A DNA stretch of 64,000 bases from Corynebacterium sp. zg-331 (GTDB lineage Bacteria > Actinomycetota > Actinomycetes > Mycobacteriales > Mycobacteriaceae). The position numbers and the translations under genes were made by a program. Positions 37,394 to 46,385 of the stretch are shown here, piece after piece (the stretch's first letter is position 1; each line of letters starts with the position of its first letter). The DNA lies in the NCBI RefSeq assembly GCF_014267345.1, contig NZ_JACMYD010000002.1:1-64000 (forward strand). The letters run 5' to 3'. The notes below the pieces were generated by a model, which saw only the letters and a list, made by a program, of their open reading frames with translations, was not told the DNA's origin and made no database searches.

Positions 37394-37414
37394 AGTCTAA
37401 CGGGCCACTACGCT
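37394..37414. promoter_or_regulatory. Back-to-back leaderless promoters purD / HIT gene
   Basis: The minus-strand -10 TAGACT (37399-37394) and plus-strand -10 TACGCT (37409-37414) are separated by 9 bp in a 36-bp divergent gap. Each -10 is 7 or 8 nt from its start codon. The -35 region of each promoter must lie inside the opposite gene. Confidence 0.6.
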
Positions 37415-37422
37415 AAGAACCT

Positions 37423-37866
37423 ATGAGTAGCGTTTTTAGCAGGATCATCGCGGGGGAGCTGCCCGCGCGCTTTGTCTACCGGGACGACACCGTGGTGGCG
37501 TTCTTAAGCATCGCGCCCGTGGCCTACGGGCACACCCTGGTGGTGCCGGTGGCCGAGGTGGACCGCTGGACGGATCTGCCCGCCGAGACCTGGGCTCACG
37601 TGGCCGAGGTCTCGCAGCAGGTGGGCCGGGCCGTGGTGGAGGCCTTCGATTGTTCGCGGGCGGGCACCCTCATCGCCGGCTTCGAGGTGCCGCACACCCA
37701 CGTCCACGTCTTCCCCGCCGAGGACATGTCCGGCTTCGACCTCTCTGCGGCCATGCCGATGGATTCCACCGACCCCGACGCCATGGACGCCGCCGCCCGC
37801 GCCCTCCGGGCGGCGCTGGGCACCGCCGACCAGTTCGACGACCAGTTCGACGACGCCCGGCGCTGA
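37423..37866 (+). CDS. HIT-family nucleotide hydrolase/transferase
   Basis: 147 residues. N-terminal SVFSRIIAGELPARFVYRDDTVVAFLSIAPVAYGHTLVVP and the histidine triad HTHVHVFP. It is a small cytoplasmic dinucleotide or aminoacyl-AMP hydrolase by family. It sits next to purD and shares its stop with the next start (TGATG), so it is coupled to the hydrolase gene. Confidence 0.9.
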   Translation: MSSVFSRIIAGELPARFVYRDDTVVAFLSIAPVAYGHTLVVPVAEVDRWTDLPAETWAHVAEVSQQVGRAVVEAFDCSRAGTLIAGFEVPHTHVHVFPAEDMSGFDLSAAMPMDSTDPDAMDAAARALRAALGTADQFDDQFDDARR

Positions 37867-38540
37867 TGCACCTGCTCGATCTGGTGCCCCCACACGGGGT
37901 GGCCCCCTACCTCCCGGGGTTGTCCGCCTCCGCGGCCACGGGGCGGCGCCCGGTGCTCATCCTCCACGGGGCGGCGGGCTCCCCCGGCAACTTCGAGGAT
38001 CTGCTGCGCCTGCTGGCCCACCGCAGCGATCGCACCGTGGTCGCGCCCGCCTACGGGCGACGCGGCACCGCGCGGCTGGAGCGCAGCGCGGCGGAGCTCG
38101 AGGCGCACGCCCGGCGCCTGGTCGCGGCCTCCCCGGACGGCAGCATCGACATCGTGGGCCACTCCCTCGGCGGCCTGCTCGGGCTGCTGCTGGCGCAGCG
38201 TCTCCCCGTGGCCCGCCTCATCGGCCTCGGCGCCTGCTTTCGCGGCTGCCCGCCCCGATTCCCCCGGCTGCTGGGGGCCTGCGTGGGTCCGGTATATCCG
38301 CAGATCATGCGCCCCCTGGACATCGCCCCGCCCGCGGAGACGCGGATCGTCTCCTACGTCTCCGACCTGGACGCCGTCGTGCCGCCGGAATACTCCGACC
38401 TTTCCGACTACCCCGGCGCGCGGGTGGAGACGGTGCCCGCGCCGGGTGTTTTGCACTATCGCCTCCCCCTGGACACCGCGACCGAGGTGTTTACTCGCCT
38501 CTGCGGACCGGCTGTGGCTCCGGCTTGCGCTCCAGGGTGA
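37866..38540 (+). CDS. Alpha/beta hydrolase, lipase-like
   Basis: 224 residues. PVLILHGAAGSPGNFEDLLRLL (oxyanion region), nucleophile elbow GHSLGG, and Asp in SDLDAVV followed by a C-terminal HY (LHYRLP), completing a Ser-Asp-His triad. It resembles small secreted lipases (class 2) but has no signal peptide, so it is likely a cytoplasmic esterase. Its last 50 nt overlap the convergent histidine kinase gene. Confidence 0.78.
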   Translation: MHLLDLVPPHGVAPYLPGLSASAATGRRPVLILHGAAGSPGNFEDLLRLLAHRSDRTVVAPAYGRRGTARLERSAAELEAHARRLVAASPDGSIDIVGHSLGGLLGLLLAQRLPVARLIGLGACFRGCPPRFPRLLGACVGPVYPQIMRPLDIAPPAETRIVSYVSDLDAVVPPEYSDLSDYPGARVETVPAPGVLHYRLPLDTATEVFTRLCGPAVAPACAPG

Positions 38541-39968
38541 TGGTGAAGGTGGAACCCACCGACTCCCGGGATTCCACCTCGATGGTGCCCCCGTGCTTTT
38601 CCACCAGGGACTTGGTGATCGCCAACCCCAGCCCGGAGCCGCCGGAGGCCCGCGAGCGGGAGGTATCCGCCCGGTAGAAGCGCTCGAAGATGTGTGCCGC
38701 ATGATCCGGGGACATGCCCACGCCGTCGTCGATGACCTGGATGCGCACCTGGGAGTCGCGCTCGCCGCTAAAGGAGAGGCGGATGGTGGCGGTGGCCTGC
38801 TCGCCGCCGTGGCGCAGGGCGTTGGTGATGAGGTTCAGCAGCGCCTGGTGCAAGCGGCTCGCGTCGCCCACCACCAGAGGTACGGCGGAGGTCCGGTTAT
38901 CCACCGATACCGCGCGACCGGGGAAGGCAGCGCGCGCCGTGCCCGCCACCGAGAGGGAGAGCTCCAGGAGGTCCACCGTCTCGGTGTTGAGGCGCTGCCC
39001 CTCGGCCCGAGTCAGGGCGAGTAGGTCTTCTACCAGCAGGCTCATGCGCTTGGACTCCGCGTCCACTTTGCCCAGCACCAGGTCGATGTCCGTGGTGGCG
39101 CCCGAGCGGTACAGCTCCGTGTATCCGCGCAGGGAGGTCAGCGGGGTGCGCAGCTCGTGGGAGGCATCGCCGACGAAGCGCCGCATCTGCTCCTCCTTGT
39201 CCCGGGACTCCTCGATGGAGCGCTGGAGCCTGCCCAGCATGACGTTGAGCGCGTAGGCCAGCTGGCCCACCTCGGTGTTCATGGGCCACTGCGGCAGGCG
39301 TCGATCCAGGTTGCCCTCGGCGATATCCCCGGCGGTGCGTTCCACCTCGCGCAGCGGCTTGAGCGAGCGGTACACCAGGTAGTGCGCCACCATGGCCAGG
39401 ACCACCAGCACCGTGAGGGAAATGATGGCCTGGACGGCGCGCAGCCGCCCGATCATCGTTTCTTCCCGCGCCAGGCTCTTGGCCACCACCACGATCACGC
39501 CGTCCTGGGTCTTGGCGGTGGCCCGCCAGCTCTGGTTCGAGGCAGATTCCTCGGCGGAAGGCAGGGTCTGCGGGCCGGCATCCACGGTGAGGCCGGAGAT
39601 GTCCGGGGTGGATTGCAGCCAGCTGTTCTCCCCGGCGGGGGTGCCGTCGGGGTAGATCACCTGCACGTAAAAGTCGAGGGGCACCCGGCGGATTGCGCCG
39701 CCCTCCGGGGGCATGGCGGTGGCCGCCGAACCCCCGGGGCCGGCCAACCCCTTGAGCACGGATTCCAGCTCCTCATCGACCTTGTCCAGGGAATATCCCC
39801 GCATCACGGCGGAGACCGCCAGGGAGCTGCCCGCCAGGCCCACCCCCGCCACCGCGACCACGAGCACCACCAGCCACACCCTCAGGGGCACGAAACGCAG
39901 CGGGCTCTCGTGCCTGCACCGGGATCCCGCCGCACCCCACTGCTCCTCGCGGGGACGCCTGGGCCGCC

Positions 39969-39972
<4 letters not shown>
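38491..39972 (-). CDS. phoS: Sensor histidine kinase (PhoS/MprB type)
   Basis: 493 residues. First membrane helix about 30-55 (VWLVVLVVAVAGVGLAGSSLAV), an extracytoplasmic sensor of about 120 residues, second helix (IISLTVLVVLAMVAHYLVY), HAMP, phospho-acceptor His in GDASHELRTPLTSL, then N box (LLNLITNALRH), DDGVGM and GGSGLGLAI. It pairs with the response regulator whose stop overlaps its start (ATGA). The identification as PhoS rests on memory of the C. glutamicum gene neighbourhood near the pyruvate:quinone oxidoreductase gene, so the symbol is tentative. Confidence 0.7.
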
Positions 39973-40688
<716 letters not shown>

Positions 40689-40818
40689 TGTGGCTTCGTC
40701 CTTACATTCCCAATCCGGCCCGCCGCACGGGATACCACGGCGGGCGCACTGCACTATGGGACAGTATGGCGCGGCGTTCTGCCCCCGCCCTGCCCGACAC
40801 CTGAGAGAAGACTGGGAG

Positions 40819-42156
40819 TTACAGGGCGGCGTCCGCGCGCGCCGCGGCGGCGTCGATCACCTCCAGGCACCGGCGCAGGTCCTCCTCGGAGATGTTCAAG
40901 GGTGGGGCGATGTGCGTGCGATTGGCGCTGACCATCGGCCACACCCCCTGCTCCTTGCAGTGCGCGGCGAACCCACCCAGATCGGTCAGCGGCTCCTTGG
41001 TTGCGCGATCGCGCACGAACTCGATGGCCCAGAAGAAGCCCCGGCCACGCACCTCCCCCACGCTGGGGTGGTTCCGAGCGATCTCACGCAGGCGCGGGCC
41101 GATGACCTCCTCGCCCAGGCGCTCCACGCGGGCAAAGATTCCCTCGCGCTCGTAAACCTTCAGGGCCGCCACCCCCGGCGCGCAGGCCAGGGGGTGACCG
41201 GAGTAGGTCAGGCCGCCGGGGTAGGGGCGCTCGGAGAAGGTCTCCACGATGGCCGGGTGTATGAGCACCCCACCCAGCGGCACGTACCCGGAGTTCACGC
41301 CCTTGGCGAAGGTCACCAGGTCCGGGGCAAGGTCCGCGCCGCCGTGCTCGTAGGCGAAGAGCCTGCCGGTGCGGCCAAAGCCCACCATCACCTCGTCGGC
41401 GATGTAGAGGATGCCATATTTATCGCACAGATCGCGCACCCCCCGCAGATAGCCCTCGGGCGGGGCGATGACCCCGGAGGAGCCCACCATGGACTCCAGC
41501 ATGATCGCCGCGATCTGATCTGGCCCCTCAAACAGGATCGTCTGCTCCAGGTGCTCCAGGGCACGGGAGCACTCCTGCTCCGGGGAGTCCGCGTGGAAGG
41601 CCGAGCGATACAGGAACGGCCCCCAGAAGTGATAGATGTCGCCGTCGGTGGTGGGATTGCCCAGGCGGCGCCCCTCGCCCGTGGCCATGATCGCGGACCC
41701 GGTGGCGCCGTGATAGCTGCGGTAGGCGGCAAGAATCTTGTTCTTTCCGGTGTGCAGGCGCGCCATGCGAATGGCGTGCTCCACCGCGTCCGCGCCGCCG
41801 TTGGTGAAAAAGACGTGGCTAAACTCGCCCTGCGCGGACTCGACGATGCGCCGGGCCAGCTCCCCGCGCACGTCGCTGGCGAAGGCGGGATTGAGGTTGG
41901 TGACCCGGCCCGCCTGTTCGCGGATGGCCGCCACCAAATCCGGGTGGTTGTGCCCCAGGTTGGCGCTGACAAGCTGGCTGCCCACGTCGAGGTAGCCCTT
42001 GCCCTCGTAGTCGTAGATGCGCGAGCCCTCGGCGGCGGCCACGGGCATGGGGTCGATCTTCCCCTGCGCGGACCAGGAGTGAAAGACGTGCGAGCGGTCG
42101 TCGCTGCGCACCTGGGACTCGGTCGCGCGGGAAGCAGCGGTATGGGATGCAGTCAC
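40819..42156 (-). CDS. Class III pyridoxal-phosphate aminotransferase
   Basis: 445 residues. FTNGGADAVEHAIRMARLHTGKNKILAAYRSYHGATGSAI, ILYIADEVMVGFGRTGRLFA and the PLP lysine in TFAKGVNSGYVPLGG. Family members act on amine or omega-amino acid substrates (GABA, polyamine, beta-alanine); the exact substrate is not readable. GTG start 6 nt after AGAGG within a GAGGAGAAGAGG stretch; a TACAGT hexamer lies 39 nt upstream. Terminates 130 bp before the response regulator promoter region. Confidence 0.87.
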   Translation of the reverse strand: MTASHTAASRATESQVRSDDRSHVFHSWSAQGKIDPMPVAAAEGSRIYDYEGKGYLDVGSQLVSANLGHNHPDLVAAIREQAGRVTNLNPAFASDVRGELARRIVESAQGEFSHVFFTNGGADAVEHAIRMARLHTGKNKILAAYRSYHGATGSAIMATGEGRRLGNPTTDGDIYHFWGPFLYRSAFHADSPEQECSRALEHLEQTILFEGPDQIAAIMLESMVGSSGVIAPPEGYLRGVRDLCDKYGILYIADEVMVGFGRTGRLFAYEHGGADLAPDLVTFAKGVNSGYVPLGGVLIHPAIVETFSERPYPGGLTYSGHPLACAPGVAALKVYEREGIFARVERLGEEVIGPRLREIARNHPSVGEVRGRGFFWAIEFVRDRATKEPLTDLGGFAAHCKEQGVWPMVSANRTHIAPPLNISEEDLRRCLEVIDAAAARADAAL

Positions 42157-42248
42157 GGGAAACCTCTTCTCCTCGGGAAACTCACCGTTGCCCGCTACTG
42201 TATCCCACCCCGCGCGCGATGTTCCACACACCCGCGACCTAGAGGTGA

Positions 42249-43016
42249 TTAGCACCACCGAACATCGTCGAGGTTCACTCCCTCCTTCTCCGCGCGGGCC
42301 TCTACGAGATCGCGCAGGTAATCGCGGTATTGACCGTAGGCCTCGGCAAACCGATCGTCGGCCACGTACATGCGCGCCAGCAGCACCTGCTTGCTCGGGG
42401 TGACCTCGTACCAGCGCCCGATCTCGGCCCGGTGGCGCAGCGCTAGTCCATCGGCCTCCGGCGAGCCGGGTGCGACGCCGCGCTCGGCGGCTTCGGCCAG
42501 GGCTTCTCGGAACGCCGCAGCCTCCGCCGCGGCCTCCTCCCAGTCCCCGGCGGTCATCTCCTTCATCCGCTCGCGGGACTGCTCCCACTCGGGCGTATCG
42601 CCCCAGCGCTCCTGCGCCTCGGCCCGATACTGGGCCCAGCTCCGTGCTTGTTCCTCCACGCTCATGATGGTCTCTCCCTCCAGGATCTCGTCGACCGCGC
42701 GGATCATTCCGCGCAGGCGAGCGATTTTTGCCACCAGCACCTCGCGTTGCCGCTGTAGGCGTTCGCGGCAGGTGCCGGGGGTATCGATCAACTCCCCGAT
42801 CTGCGCCAACGGCACCCCGGCCTCCCGGTACACCAGGATCTGCAGGCCACGCTCCAGATCCCCCTCGGTGTACAGGCGATACTCGCTTAGCGTTCGCCAC
42901 CGCGGTTCTAGCAGGCCCACGGATTCCCAGTGCCGCAGCGTGCGCGGGGTGACGCCAAGGATCTCGGCGGCCTGGCCGATGGTGTAGTCGTCGGTGTTGT
43001 TCTCGCTCACGGCCAT
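42249..43016 (-). CDS. MerR-family regulator with TipAS-like drug-sensing domain
   Basis: 255 residues. N-terminal MerR helix-turn-helix (YTIGQAAEILGVTPRTLRHWESVGLLEP), a long coiled coil (ERLQRQREVLVAKIARLRGMIRAVDEIL), and a C-terminal TipAS-like helical domain (WAQYRAEAQERWGDTPEWEQS...RYEVTPSKQVLLARMYVADDRFAEAYGQY). TipA-type proteins bind thiopeptides or other drugs and activate transcription. An operator palindrome lies 10 bp upstream. MerR promoter geometry (TTGACC, 19 bp, CAGGAT) puts the -10 1 nt before the ATG, so the true start may be the in-frame GTG at 43010. Confidence 0.87.
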   Translation of the reverse strand: MAVSENNTDDYTIGQAAEILGVTPRTLRHWESVGLLEPRWRTLSEYRLYTEGDLERGLQILVYREAGVPLAQIGELIDTPGTCRERLQRQREVLVAKIARLRGMIRAVDEILEGETIMSVEEQARSWAQYRAEAQERWGDTPEWEQSRERMKEMTAGDWEEAAAEAAAFREALAEAAERGVAPGSPEADGLALRHRAEIGRWYEVTPSKQVLLARMYVADDRFAEAYGQYRDYLRDLVEARAEKEGVNLDDVRWC

Positions 43017-43025
43017 GATCCTGCT

Positions 43026-43050
43026 CCTTGACGCTGCGTGAGGGTCAAGG
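43026..43050. promoter_or_regulatory. MerR-type operator, autoregulatory
   Basis: Perfect 7-bp arms CCTTGAC / GTCAAGG with an 11-bp spacer. On the minus strand it contains TTGACC, 19 bp from CAGGAT, the long-spacer geometry that MerR proteins untwist. Position directly before the MerR gene supports autoregulation. Confidence 0.75.
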
Positions 43051-43131
43051 CCACCGGCGCCCCGGCTCGTGGCCCCTCACGCTAGGATACGTTGTGCTGG
43101 GAAATTTCCCGGCTCCTCCCGGTGGTACGAC

Positions 43132-43161
43132 CGTCTCCACCACCGTAGTGGAGGTGAGACG
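43132..43161 (+). other. Leader hairpin covering the ribosome site of the small gene
   Basis: CGTCT/AGACG and CACC/GGTG form a 9-bp stem (one bulged base) spanning 43132-43161. An alternative stem CTCCAC/GTGGAG also pairs. Both trap the GGAGGTGAG ribosome site of the ORF starting at 43163. Confidence 0.5.
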
Positions 43162-43162
43162 A

Positions 43163-43303
43163 ATGGCCCACCATCGCCGCGCAGGCGGAGATAACAGAAA
43201 CCGCCGGCGGAGCAGCAACTCCGCGCGACGGTTCCTGGGGCGGCTGGAAGAAAACGTCATCGCTCGCGCAATAGTAGAAGCGATCACGGGACTGCTCAGC
43301 TAG
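43163..43303 (+). CDS. Small cationic protein, 46 residues, unknown function
   Basis: ATG 5 nt after a strong GGAGGTGAG site, ends TAG, and is followed at once by a good intrinsic terminator, so it is likely a real gene. The first half is basic (His/Arg-rich, ending RNRRRSSNSARR); the second half FLGRLEENVIARAIVEAITGLLS looks like an amphipathic or weakly hydrophobic helix. No signal peptide. I do not recognise it. Possible roles are a small RNA- or DNA-binding protein or a membrane-active peptide. The frame continues upstream to 43028 (91 codons), but only this start has a ribosome site. Confidence 0.6.
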   Translation: MAHHRRAGGDNRNRRRSSNSARRFLGRLEENVIARAIVEAITGLLS

Positions 43304-43308
43304 TCTCA

Positions 43309-43356
43309 CGAAGAACCTCACTTGCCCTCAAAAGCGGTGGGGTTCTTCGCCTTTCT
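43309..43356 (+). terminator. Intrinsic terminator of the small gene
   Basis: Stem CGAAGAACCTCAC with GTGGGGTTCTTCG (13 bp including one G-T pair), 15-nt loop, followed by CCTTTCT. It begins 6 nt after the stop codon at 43303. Confidence 0.8.
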
Positions 43357-43480
43357 ACGAAAGTCAAGGTGGGCTGTCATCACGTAGCATACCCCATCTC
43401 CCCGAAACGCACCCCGCCGCCCGAAAACGCACACATAGCGGATCCATATCGGGCCACCTCGGGACTGCTACGGTAGGCCC

Positions 43481-44461
43481 ATGCATTATCTTGACACCCA
43501 GCGCGTGGCGGCCTTCGGCTATACGAACGCCGCCGACGCCATCCTCGCCGCCCTTGACCAGGGCATCGATCCCGCCACCGACCCGCAGCGACTCACCACC
43601 CCCCTAGCGCACGGATCCTTCCTCCTCATGCCCTCGCAGGGCGCCTCCCACGCCGGGATCAAGATCATCACCCACGCCCCCGGCAACGCCGAGCGCGCCG
43701 TGCCCACCATCCAGGGCCTCTACCTCCTGTGCGACGGCACGACGCTGACCCCGCAGGCCCTCCTCGACGGCGAGGCCCTGACCACCCTGCGCACTCCGGC
43801 GCTCTCGGTCGCGGCGTCTCGCCCCTTCCTGCACCGCCAGTTCGCGCGCGCCCATGCCCGCGGCGAGCAACTCCGCGTGGTCATCTTCGGGGCCGGGCCC
43901 CAGGGGGTGGGCCACGTCCACGCGCTGCGGGAAGAGGCCGACGCGCTCGCCGCCCGCGGCGACGCGGCCGCGCTGGCACCGATCACCCTCCTCGTGCGCA
44001 CCCCCGACAACGCCTCCCCGGAGGCCCACGCGGCGGGCACCGTGCTGGCCGCCGGGTCCGCGGCCGCCGTGGAGGCCCTCACCGAGGCGGACGTCGTCGT
44101 GTGCGCGACCGGGACGAGCACCCCCCTGTTTGCCGCCGAGGACGTGCGCGGGGACGCTCTGGTGATCGCCCTCGGCTCCCACACGCCCGAGGCGCGCGAG
44201 GTTCCCGCGGAGCTGATGGGCCGCGCCACGGTGATCGTGGAGGACGAGGGCGCGGCGATGCGCGAGGCCGGGGACGTGATCCAGGCCGTCGACGAGGGAG
44301 TCCTGCGGCCCGAGGACCTGATCTCCCTGGGCGCGCTGCACGCCCCGGGGGCGGCCGAGGCGATCCTGAACGCGGCCGGGGAGGGGCCGGTCGTGGTCAA
44401 GACCGTGGGCATGGGGTGGCAGGACCTGGCCGTGGCGACCGCGATCGCGCAGCAGGCGTAG
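43481..44461 (+). CDS. Ornithine cyclodeaminase / mu-crystallin family protein
   Basis: 326 residues. Substrate part with HGSFLLMPSQGASHAGIKIITHAPGN and LCDGTTLTPQALLDGEALTTLRTPA; NAD(P) loop VVIFGAGPQGVGH. The family includes ornithine cyclodeaminase, ketimine reductases and alanine dehydrogenase-like enzymes; substrate not assigned. TACGGT ends 6 nt before the ATG, with no Shine-Dalgarno, so it is probably leaderless. Confidence 0.85.
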   Translation: MHYLDTQRVAAFGYTNAADAILAALDQGIDPATDPQRLTTPLAHGSFLLMPSQGASHAGIKIITHAPGNAERAVPTIQGLYLLCDGTTLTPQALLDGEALTTLRTPALSVAASRPFLHRQFARAHARGEQLRVVIFGAGPQGVGHVHALREEADALAARGDAAALAPITLLVRTPDNASPEAHAAGTVLAAGSAAAVEALTEADVVVCATGTSTPLFAAEDVRGDALVIALGSHTPEAREVPAELMGRATVIVEDEGAAMREAGDVIQAVDEGVLRPEDLISLGALHAPGAAEAILNAAGEGPVVVKTVGMGWQDLAVATAIAQQA

Positions 44462-44477
44462 GCGGCCCCCACAGGTC

Positions 44478-46214
44478 CTAAGGGCGCGGGATATTGCGCA
44501 GGTTCGAGCGCGCCATCGTGAGCATGGCGCCCACCCCGCCGCCGAAGACGGTGCGGGTGGCCGCCTTGGAGAAGCCCATGAGCATCTCCCAGGTAATGCT
44601 CGGCGGAATGGAGAGCGCGTTGGGGTCGGTCACCATGTCCACCAGCACGGGGCCGTCGTAGGCCAGGGCCTCCCGGATGCCGGCGCGCAGCTGCTTGGGG
44701 TCCTCGATGCGGATCGCCTTGATGCCCACCCCGCGCGCGATCTGGGCGTAATCCACCTGGTCGTGATCGGTCTCGTACTCGGGCATGCCCTGCACGAGCA
44801 TTTCCAGCTTCACCATGCCCAGCGAGGAGTTATTGAACACAAACATCTTGATGGGCAGATCGTGCTGCTTGACGGTGATGAGCTCGCCCATGAGCATGCT
44901 GAGGCCGCCGTCGCCGCTGAAGGTCACCACCTGGCGCTCGCGGTCGGCGCACTGGGCGCCGATGGCCTGCGGCAGGGCGTTGGCCATCGTCCCGTGGCGG
45001 TAGGAACCCATGTCCACGCGCTTGCCGTTGGGGGTGAGGTAGCGCGCGGCCCACACGTTGCACATGCCGGTGTCCACGGTAAAGACCGCGTCCTCGGCGG
45101 CCAGCTCGTCGATGAGCGAGGCCGCATACTCCGGGTGGATGGGGGTGTGCTTGTCCACCCTGCGGGTGTAGGCCTCCACCACGTCCTCGAGGGCCTTGGC
45201 GTGCTTCTTGAGCATCCTGTCAAGGAAGGAGCGATCCTTCTTCTCCGCCACGTGAGGCAGGATGTTCTCGATCACCGCGCCCGCGTCCCCCACCACCGGG
45301 TAGGCGATGGTGGTGCGCCGCCCGATGTGGGAGGCATCGACGTCGATCTGCGCCACGTTCTTCTTGGGCAGGAAGTCGTTGTACGGAAAGTCGGTGCCGA
45401 TGAGGATGAGCAGGTCTGCCTCGTGCGAGGCCTCGTGGCAGGCGCCGTAACCAAGCAGGCCGGACATGCCCACGTCAAAGGGGTTGTCGTACTGGATGTA
45501 GTGCTTGCCGCCGAAAGCATGTCCGATAGGGGCCTTGATCTTTTCCGCCAGGGCCAGCACCTGCTCGCGGGCGTCCTTGATGCCCGCCCCCACGAAGAGC
45601 GTGACCGACGACGCCTCGTTGATCGCCTGCACCAGGGCGGCGGCTTCGCGCCGATCCGGGTAGGCGATGGGGCGGCCGGCGGCGATCGTCGAGTCAATGA
45701 TGGTGGTGTCCTCGACGTCCTCGGCGGCCAGGTCACCGGGGATCACGAGCACGGAGACGCCCTTGCCGCCCATGGTGGACTGGATGGCGTGGTGGGTGAT
45801 CACCGCGCCCTGATCGGCGGAATTCACCATCTCGCAGTAGCCGGAGCACTCCTCGAAGAGGCGCTGGGGATGGGTCTCCTGGAAGAAGTGGGAGCCGATC
45901 TGCCGGGAGGGGATGTGGCTGGCCAGGGCCAGAACCTTGGCCCCATTGCGGTGGGAGTCGTAGAGCCCCTGAATCAGATGGGTGTTGCCCGGCCCGCACG
46001 ACCCCGCGCACACCGCCAGGCCCCCGGTGAGGAGGGACTCCGCCCCGGCAGCAAAAGCCGCGGCCTCCTCGTTGCGCACGTGCACCCACTCGATGGCGGA
46101 GCCCCGCACCGCGTCCACGATGGGGTTGAGCGAATCGCCCACCACCCCATAAATACGCCGCACGCCCTGCCTTTCCAGGGCGTGCACCAAAACCTCGGCA
46201 TAGTTGCGCGCCAT
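44478..46214 (-). CDS. poxB: Pyruvate:quinone oxidoreductase (thiamine-diphosphate flavoprotein)
   Basis: 578 residues, the length expected for PoxB/Pqo. YGVVGDSLNPIVDAV with GAESLLTGGLAVCAGSCGPGNTHLIQGLYDSHRNGAKVLALASHI (N-terminal ThDP/FAD part) and TFSGDGGLSMLMGELITVKQHDLPIKMFVFNN (ThDP-Mg motif GDG...NN). It oxidises pyruvate to acetate and CO2 at the membrane, giving electrons to menaquinone. Excellent AAGGAGG site 5 nt before ATG. Confidence 0.92.
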   Translation of the reverse strand: MARNYAEVLVHALERQGVRRIYGVVGDSLNPIVDAVRGSAIEWVHVRNEEAAAFAAGAESLLTGGLAVCAGSCGPGNTHLIQGLYDSHRNGAKVLALASHIPSRQIGSHFFQETHPQRLFEECSGYCEMVNSADQGAVITHHAIQSTMGGKGVSVLVIPGDLAAEDVEDTTIIDSTIAAGRPIAYPDRREAAALVQAINEASSVTLFVGAGIKDAREQVLALAEKIKAPIGHAFGGKHYIQYDNPFDVGMSGLLGYGACHEASHEADLLILIGTDFPYNDFLPKKNVAQIDVDASHIGRRTTIAYPVVGDAGAVIENILPHVAEKKDRSFLDRMLKKHAKALEDVVEAYTRRVDKHTPIHPEYAASLIDELAAEDAVFTVDTGMCNVWAARYLTPNGKRVDMGSYRHGTMANALPQAIGAQCADRERQVVTFSGDGGLSMLMGELITVKQHDLPIKMFVFNNSSLGMVKLEMLVQGMPEYETDHDQVDYAQIARGVGIKAIRIEDPKQLRAGIREALAYDGPVLVDMVTDPNALSIPPSITWEMLMGFSKAATRTVFGGGVGAMLTMARSNLRNIPRP

Positions 46215-46371
46215 TGTGCCTCCTTAGAAGCGTCCGCGGAGCGACCCCAGCCGCGGGGCGTCGATACCCTCCGCGACGATCGTGGGATCACGCCCGGTTC
46301 GTGTCTGTTTGTGTGGATATGCCACCAGTATGCCCCCGACTCGCCCCTCATGCCAGGGCCACCCTATTAGG

Positions 46372-46377
46372 TACAGT
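46372..46377 (+). promoter_or_regulatory. -10 element of the efflux pump gene
   Basis: TACAGT, 8 nt before the ATG at 46386, no ribosome site between; indicates a leaderless transcript. It lies in the 171-bp divergent region with poxB. Confidence 0.5.
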
Positions 46378-46385
46378 ATTCCTTC

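Noticed and set aside
43099-43110. GGGAAATTTCCC palindrome as a regulator site
   Set aside because: Perfect but only 12 bp and without a known partner; left as unassigned.
43028-43162. 91-codon version of the small gene opposite merR
   Set aside because: The upstream start lies in the MerR operator and has no ribosome site; the leader hairpin would be inside the coding region.
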